Assembly: GCF_023065955.2 (NCBI RefSeq)
Contig: NW_026622985.1
Coordinates: forward strand, 72,219,931 to 72,283,930
From: Ursus arctos
Taxonomy: Eukaryota > Chordata > Mammalia > Carnivora > Ursidae
Length of the DNA stretch: 64,000 nucleotides
Reading direction: 5' to 3'
Both the position numbers and the translations under genes were made by a program. Shown in pieces: positions 57,965 to 64,000 of the stretch; within the stretch, counting starts at the first letter, position 1; the number at the start of each line of letters is the position of its first letter. The notes under the pieces were generated by a model. It was given only the letters and a program-made list of their open reading frames with translations. It was not told where the DNA came from and ran no database searches.

Positions 57965-59750
57965 TGCAATTTTGATATTATAAATGTAAAAACTGAGTAG
58001 ATTTGTAGAAGTGCCAAGGTGATTTTTGAATGCTACAGTTAAATTACATCTATTCACATCAAACATTTTAATTTATTCTTTTTATCTTAATTAGCGAAAT
58101 GTCACATGGCTCTAATTCAGTACGTGGTGGGCTAATGGAATAGCACAATGAACTACATTGTATATTCAGATATTCAGTCTTAACGTTTTAATGGACAAGT
58201 GTGCATTCTCCAAAGTGCTAAAATAGAAAAAAAAAGATACTTTAAGCTTGATCTGAAAAGCTCAACCTGACTACTTTTGATACCCAAGGCTGTTGCTTGA
58301 TTTTATTGTCCTATGAAAGCCTAAAATTTTTGTTTCTTTTTTGAGTCTCAGCATAAATATATAGAATAAATCATTATCTGTCATGCACTGGGCAATAAGG
58401 TATACTGGTTGAAAATATATTAATAATAATAAGACTCATCTGTACATCTCCCAAGTAAATATTGGCCTTTCTGACACTTACTCCCAGACACACACACATT
58501 TTGATGAATCCATATTCTGTCTTCTGCAGTAAAAGTAGAAAACAAGTATTCTCTTTTAGATCATTTCAGTATAATCTGATCAAAAGTTGTACCTCAGCTT
58601 TGTACATCCTCATTTGTGTCCTTCTCTGCTGTGACCCATGGCCCAATTTGCTCTGGTGCCACTGGGACAGAAGCATCTATCTCACTTTCTGCAGAGGACA
58701 AAGGGAAACGTAATCTAAAGAAATCACATTTTATTCTACCGACCTCTCCTTTTTTCTCCACAGTGTTACAATGCAATGACATTTGAGTGAGTCAGAAGAC
58801 TATTACAACTCAAAAGAATTAAAACTTAATCATGCAATAAATATGCCATAGTGCAAAAAATAAATACTGTATCTGTTTATTTCTTGAAACCCTATTTAAG
58901 CTGCTCAGTGCACCTATTCTCCAGATTGGGATGAAATCCATTTTCAGTTGTAAAATTGGATGAAGTGGGAAAATTCTCTTCCTTAGAATCCTACTTACAA
59001 CCCTGGAGGAGAGACTTTCCTTTAGTCTATCACACAGATCCCAAGTGATATGCTCATTGATCCAGGCTGCTTTGAAGATGGCTTCTTTGCTGCCTGTTCC
59101 CATGGTTTAAATCTAGTAATCTTTTCAGGGTTGACTGCTAGGACACCCTGAGCAAATACAAGCATCAGGCAATACCTCACAGTCATTCCCAGAACTTGTG
59201 AGGGAATATGGCCCACAAAAATGTCATCCTCTGTCCCAGTGTGCCTCTTGCACACTATCTAGACAACTTTCCTTCTGCTTATACAAATTATAGCCTCACT
59301 TTGCCTTTTGTTAAGATATTGTTTTTTTAAGGACATTAATAGGCCCTTGAAGAAAGCAGATTTAAGATCACATCTTATTCATTACATCCATTGACAGCAT
59401 TGGGAACAAATCATAAATTAATGTCTCAGTGATTGTCTCATCACATATGACTTAGTTCCTTTGCCTGGAATGGAGGGAGAGGAAGGCAATGTAGGTTGAA
59501 TTGGAATTGAATAATCTATATTATGCCGTTCTCATTAAATAAAGACTTGCGCAAATACGTATAAAGTTTTAATAGTGGTATTTATTAGGAAAGAAGGAGA
59601 TGAAGAAGGGTAGCAGTACAGTATAGTAAAAAAAAAAAAAAATACCGTCTTTGAAATCTCAGATATGGATTGAAAGGCCAAATAAGACATTTTCTCGACA
59701 CCTGCACTTGACAAGATGTTTTATATTCCTTATACCTTTTTGTCGATAAA
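57965..59750. other. Unassigned sequence
   Basis: No gene is seen. Three overlapping frames between 58462 and 59255 (62-94 codons) were looked at because they cluster in a less AT-rich patch, but they carry no motif, signal peptide or splice-consistent pattern. A 14-A run lies near 59628-59641. Confidence 0.35.
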
Positions 59751-59757
59751 CAAGGAT

Positions 59758-59804
59758 ATATTAGTTTACCGGGGCTGTGACCATAAGAAAATACCACATT
59801 CCTG
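59758..59804 (-). mobile_element. MLT1-type LTR scrap
   Basis: ATATTAGTTTACCGGGGCTG followed by ACCATAAGAAAATACCACAT matches the antisense of an MLT1 3' end, cut off by the AAT repeat. Confidence 0.6.
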
Positions 59805-59807
59805 CAA

Positions 59808-59856
59808 AATAATAATAATAATAATAATAAATAATAATAATAATAATAATAATAAT
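59808..59856 (+). repeat. (AAT)n microsatellite
   Basis: Sixteen trinucleotide units with one AAAT interruption at the end of the MLT1 scrap. It encodes the poly-Asn/Ile and poly-Tyr tracts of the overlapping chance frames. Confidence 0.97.
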
Positions 59857-59859
59857 GAA

Positions 59860-60470
59860 ACAAAGCAATCTCTCAATTCCTGTTCTATGCACCAAAAGTG
59901 TTATTTAATAAACACATCAGAAAGGGGAAAACTAATAAATGTGGAATTCTTGTTACAGTTTTTCAATAAAAAAACACATCTAATTCCAACAGAATTTGAA
60001 GAGACCTATGTTTTTTCTCTTATAATAAGAAATCTTAGTCAATAATCAAAGGCACTAAAAATAATGCATATCAAATAAAAATCATGCAGCCTTTATTTGA
60101 GTGCCTTTCTCCTCATAGAATGTTTAAAAATGATTCTTGACATTTTTAAGGTACAGCTTGAGAATCTGTATAATCTTTTTATTGGTAACTTAATGACTTC
60201 AATTCTAGTCTTAGAAAGATTTAATTATGTGTAGCACTTATTTAATTATAGAGTTGAAAGAGTAGGTAAAAATGGGGCATCTAGGGCACTTAACTCACTC
60301 TGAGGTGTTATATTTAAACGAAGTGAAAAGGCTACTTTCAAGATATTTTAGTAAAGTGGTAAACCGTGCTTAGTATATTAATCTATTTATATGTATTTTC
60401 TGTTTTTAGGAATATATGGAAATGTTAGTATTTGTACATTTTCTGTTATGTGACCATTTATAATTAACAT
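59860..60470. other. Unassigned AT-rich sequence
   Basis: Nothing recognisable. Confidence 0.3.
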
Positions 60471-60481
60471 TACTCCTTTGA

Positions 60482-60653
60482 TTTTTTTTAAAGATTTTAT
60501 TTATTTATTCGACAGAGATAGAGACAGCCAGTGAGAGAGGGAACACAAGCAGGGGGAGTGGGAGAGGAAGAAGCAGGCTCATAGCGGAGGAGCCTGACGT
60601 GGGGCTCGATCCCATAACGCTGTGATCACGCCCTGAGCCGAAGGCAGACGCCC
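60482..60653 (-). mobile_element. can-SINE missing part of its tRNA-like head
   Basis: A minus-strand copy with tail TTTATTTATTTATTCGACAG and a normal body, but GCAGACG joins straight to CCCC. About 24 bases of the head, including the sequence corresponding to the pol III A-box region, are absent compared with the copy at 37697. The duplication CTCCTTTGA at 60473-60481 and 60654-60662 marks the insertion. Confidence 0.95.
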
Positions 60654-60662
60654 CTCCTTTGA

Positions 60663-62465
60663 CTATTTTTACATAAATACAGGAACATGTCACAGCTTGC
60701 TAATAGGTAACTATATGTATTGAGAAGCAGTTTATTTCCCTGTGTTGTTTTAGTTGATTTTTCTCCTTAATGGAAGTTTTACAAATAGTAACATTTAATT
60801 TTCTCCCATCTGTTTTGTATATTCAGAACATACTAAAACCAAGTTGATTACTGCATAAAATAATCACCACCACTCTTTGACAGTACAAGGGTTTATTAGT
60901 GTACAAAGTAATGATCTACTAGGGAATGTCAAATAAATCTTGTTGCTAGTCAGATTTATGGGGAAAGAGTCAACAAGAAAATAAGTCAAGGAGTAGAAAT
61001 AGTGTTTTATGTGGGGAAGAAAGATGATGAATCAGTCCTTGTCTTTGGAGGTCAATAGTAAAACTGTTGGCAAACTCTGCATGTAATTTTAACTGAACTA
61101 AACGCTGTCTTTAACTGTATCTCCAGTGATTTCAATTATTGGAATCCTGGAAAATACTGTTTCAATGATAAAGAATAGGGGAAATAAAAAACTACCAAAT
61201 ATCTTTTTGGAAATGATCTAATTTATCATTATTAATGTTACCTTATAATAGAGCAGTATAAAGCATTGCGTCCAAATCCCCACATCTTCTTGGCCTATGT
61301 GTGGGAGAAGAGATGCTGTCAGATGGTGCACAAAAGTGGTAACCCATTACAGTCTCCAGAAAAGGGCTACAAGAGGCTCTTGTTTGAGTTACCAGTTATT
61401 CTTAGAGCACTGCAGAAGGAACTACTCAATTCTAGGCACTGACCTATTATTTCTCAAATACTAGCAATCTTCTAGGAAAAATCAGTCAGCGTTTCACTTT
61501 AGGGAGAGAGATTTCTTAGGATTTTTTTTCCCACTTTTCCTCCACTACAAACAAAGCCCTCTAACTTCTGCATGGCCTGTTTTTAGTTATCAAGCCCTTA
61601 CCTCTTTTGAAGCCAGATGATGTCTGAGTGACCCTTTAAAAGGAATCTACCACATTGTCCAACTTTCTCATCCTGAAGAATCATCTAGGAATCTTCTTAA
61701 ATCCAGATTCCTCTATTTCATCTTTAGAAATTTGATTTTGTAGGACTTGAATGGTGCCAAAGACCTCTATTTGAGAAAATTATGATTAAAGGGATCTGTA
61801 AACCAGCCTTTGAAAAATGTAGCCTTATAACCTAGAATTTTGTAAGGTGAAGCAACTTCACTTCTAATCAAACTTCAATTTAATTTCTAAATTTGGCTTG
61901 TATTTTGTCATGTATTGGTATAATTCCTTCAATCTCTACTTATATCTCAGGGTTAAGACTTTAAGTTTACATTTTATGCTATAACTTCCCATAGTTTAGT
62001 TACAATATTTATTGAAGCGTCTGTATTAGGAAAGAGTTTCAGAGGTAAGCCACTTTCTAGAAACTATGAGGCTCTAATTGGGACTCTGTATTAGGGGGAA
62101 ACCTGTTAAGCCCAATAAGTAAGACCCTTTTCATGGGGAGAGAGAAAGTTTTCAAATGGAGAGGCCTTAAAAAGAGGATATTTATGGGGCATAGACATTA
62201 ATTTATGAACAAGTGAGTCTGCTGAGATATAGTTACAAATATAGGTAAGGTATAGGTATAGATGTCCTAATTCCCTTCCCTGAAAGAGCCAAGAAGCAGT
62301 AACATTAGAGAAGAAAAGAACACACTCAAATGTAACTCTGGCCACACACACTTTCAAATCTCCTACTGTTGTTCCCCTGATAATTAGTATTCTCATCTAC
62401 CAGGTCTCAGTGATGTGGTCAGTATCTCCCCACTCTAGGTGTAACTCCTATCTCAGAGTGGTTGT
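60663..62465. other. Unassigned sequence
   Basis: No gene is seen. 61260-61700 is less AT-rich (CCACATCTTCTTGGCCTATG, AAGAGATGCTGTCAGATGGT) without a recognisable repeat or coding signature. Confidence 0.35.
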
Positions 62466-62469
62466 GTTT

Positions 62470-62511
<42 letters not shown>
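62470..62511 (+). repeat. (GTT)n microsatellite
   Basis: Fourteen GTT units. They produce poly-Leu or poly-Gln in the overlapping frames 62410-62676 and 62419-62619, which are artefacts. Confidence 0.97.
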
Positions 62512-62514
62512 TCC

Positions 62515-63550
62515 CCCTATAACCTGTGCAGCATGACTGTCTTCTCTTTTTTCTACATAATTTCCTCCTGTCACTTTGCTCTGGGGTATTATCCCAGAAA
62601 CCAGCCTGGCTGGTTTCAAATGCTTATTTCCCTACTTACCATTAATATTGGGGTTTATAAAAATCCTAATTTTTAAAGTATATTTTATGGGTACATAGTA
62701 GGTTAAGGGATTTGTTCTCCTTTGGTTAGTTTATTTCTGGAGCGATAAATAGAGAGATTTGAATTTTAATGTTTTCCATTAAATTGTAAGGGATTTCTTT
62801 ATATTTTCACATATGAGTTGAAGATCTTCCAGTTTCTTTACCATTCTATTTAAAAAGCTATTTTCCCACATCTCTTTAAATTTAAAAATATTTTCTGAAG
62901 TCTCTACAATAAATCTGTTTTATTTAAAGACATTTTCCTTCAATAGGAAGGTACCCACCTTGTCCTTGCAGTCAGTGAAAGTATCTTATTTTGGAGATGG
63001 GTTTTGTTTCTTTTCTTTCTTTCTTTCTTTTTAAAAATTCAGTTATAGAGGCATACCAAAGGCACGAAGAACTGCATTAACTTTTAATGGTTGCTCTTTC
63101 CTTGGTGGCAAAGGGCACCAGGAAGGCTCTAACATAAGTACAAATAACCAAGTAATAGATGAACTTTCTGAATTTGCCCCATAAAGTCATATTCAAAGTA
63201 TGAAGTATTGAAATGTGTAATTATTTTGTTCATATGCTCTGTTATTTTTCTTGGTTCAGGTCATATTTATTTTGCATTCATACATATGATTTCTCTCATC
63301 AGTCTATAGTAGACATTTGAATATAAATTATTGCATATTGACCATGGCTTGTTAAAAGCTCTAATTCAGCACAGTTTTTCCTTTCCAAGTATATTTAGTC
63401 TGTGACTGGTAAGTGGTTTCTCAGTTTTCCATTTATTGTAATTCATTGTATTTAATAATTTTTTTGCTTCTCAGTCAATTGTATATCAACCAAAAACACA
63501 TTTTGTATTAAAAGTACATAGCAATTTTCACAGTTTAAAAATATTTAGAA
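62515..63550. other. Unassigned AT-rich sequence
   Basis: No gene is seen. A short TTTC repeat lies at 63015-63031. Confidence 0.35.
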
Positions 63551-63569
63551 TAAGAATTTACACTGTTAT

Positions 63570-63769
63570 GGGGCGCCTGGGTGGCACAGCGGTTAGGCGT
63601 CTGCCTTCGGCTCAGGGCGTGATCCCGGCGATCTGGGATCGAGCCCCACATCAGGTTCCTCCGGTGGGAGCCTGCTTCTTCCTCTCCCGCTCCCACTGCT
63701 TGTGTTCCCTCTCTCGCTAGCTGTCTCTATCTCTGTCGAATAAATAAATAAAATCTTAAAAAAAAAAAA
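63570..63769 (+). mobile_element. can-SINE with perfect 18-bp target duplication
   Basis: A plus-strand full-length copy starting GGGGCGCCTGGGTGGCACAG and ending CTGTCGAATAAATAAATAAA, ATCTT, poly-A. The duplication AAGAATTTACACTGTTAT at 63552-63569 and 63770-63787 is perfect. Like the copy at 39087 it carries the GGCGATCTG variant in the body, suggesting the same young subfamily. Confidence 0.97.
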
Positions 63770-63854
63770 AAGAATTTACACTGTTATAATAAGATAGTAT
63801 AAAAATTTTACCCTCAACATCTACTCCATTCAAGTTATCAAGAAGCCCAAACAT

Positions 63855-63881
63855 TTTTTGTTTTGTTTTGTTTTGTTTTTA
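63855..63881 (+). repeat. (TTTTG)n repeat
   Basis: Four to five units, shortly before the last SINE. Confidence 0.9.
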
Positions 63882-63892
63882 AAGCCATGATT

Positions 63893-64000
63893 AAGGTCAC
63901 CTGGGTGGCTCAGTCGGTTAAACATCTGACTTTGGCTCAGGTCATGATCTCAGGGTCCTGGGATTGAGCCTTGTATCTAGCTCCTTGCTCAGCAGGGAGT
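63893..64000 (+). mobile_element. Older can-SINE, cut by the window end
   Basis: AAGGTCACCTGGGTGGCTCA, GTCGGTTAAACATCTGACTT, TGGCTCAGGTCATGATCTCA, then GGGTCCTGGGATTGAGCC and CAGCAGGGAGT. This is the tRNA-like head and part of the body of the older SINEC type. The 3' half lies beyond the window. Confidence 0.93.

Noticed and set aside
58462..59255. Cluster of three medium frames in a less AT-rich patch, considered as possible exons
   Set aside because: Frames lie on different strands, do not link through plausible splice sites, and show no known motif.
59716..60045. 109-codon frame with poly-Asn and its minus-strand partner with poly-Tyr/Leu
   Set aside because: Both are translations of the AAT microsatellite.

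Overview
The window is nuclear DNA from a placental mammal, almost certainly a caniform carnivoran. The diagnostic signal is the tRNA-Lys-derived carnivore SINE (can-SINE/SINEC). Thirteen copies are present, most ending in a TCTATCTCTGTC(G/A)AATAAATAAA-type tail, the form familiar from bears, panda and other arctoids. Young carnivore L1 3' ends accompany them. AT content is high, there is no CpG-island-like stretch, and no host protein-coding exon, rRNA or tRNA gene could be supported. All the longer open frames are short, lack domain structure, or fall inside transposable elements. The window reads as an intergenic or deep intronic gene desert.

Layout. 0.1-1.6 kb: a MER20-type hAT transposon split by an L1 that carries an internal 5' inversion. 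1.6-8.6 kb: mostly unassigned sequence with one SINE and a MER5-type element. 8.6-9.7 kb: two L1 3' fragments. 10.2-12.0 kb: a MIR and then an old class III (ERV-L type) endogenous retrovirus pol remnant on the minus strand. 13.2-14.2 kb: a very old L1/HAL1-like fragment. 18.3-19.1 kb: a second ERV-L-type pol fragment carrying the reverse transcriptase part. 20.8-21.2 kb: an L1 3' tail and a MIR. 23.3-26.6 kb: a long decayed plus-strand L1. 28.3-28.8 kb: a hAT MITE and a CA repeat. 32.6-35.4 kb: an MLT1-type LTR split by a comparatively young minus-strand L1. 37.1-37.9 kb: an L1 tail, then a MIR interrupted by a SINE. 39.0-44.2 kb: a cluster of six SINEs, three of them in or beside old L1 sequence. 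46.6-48.8 kb: L1 and MIR remnants. 50.8 kb: a SINE. 52.4-54.9 kb: an older L1 with an internal micro-inversion and a nested SINE. 56-64 kb: simple repeats, a MIR, an MLT1 scrap and three SINEs.

The elements do not act together as a system. The value of the window is its insertion history: several nested insertions with readable target-site duplications (TSDs) give a relative chronology (MIR, MER20, MLT1, ERV-L and HAL1-like L1 oldest, then L1MA/MB-like L1s, then carnivore L1s and SINEs). I found no convincing previously undescribed biological system. The most unusual sequence structure is the palindromic micro-inversion at about 52.75-52.87 kb.

Family names come from recognition of consensus features by eye. 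Boundaries of old elements are approximate, while SINE boundaries fixed by TSDs are precise to a few bases.
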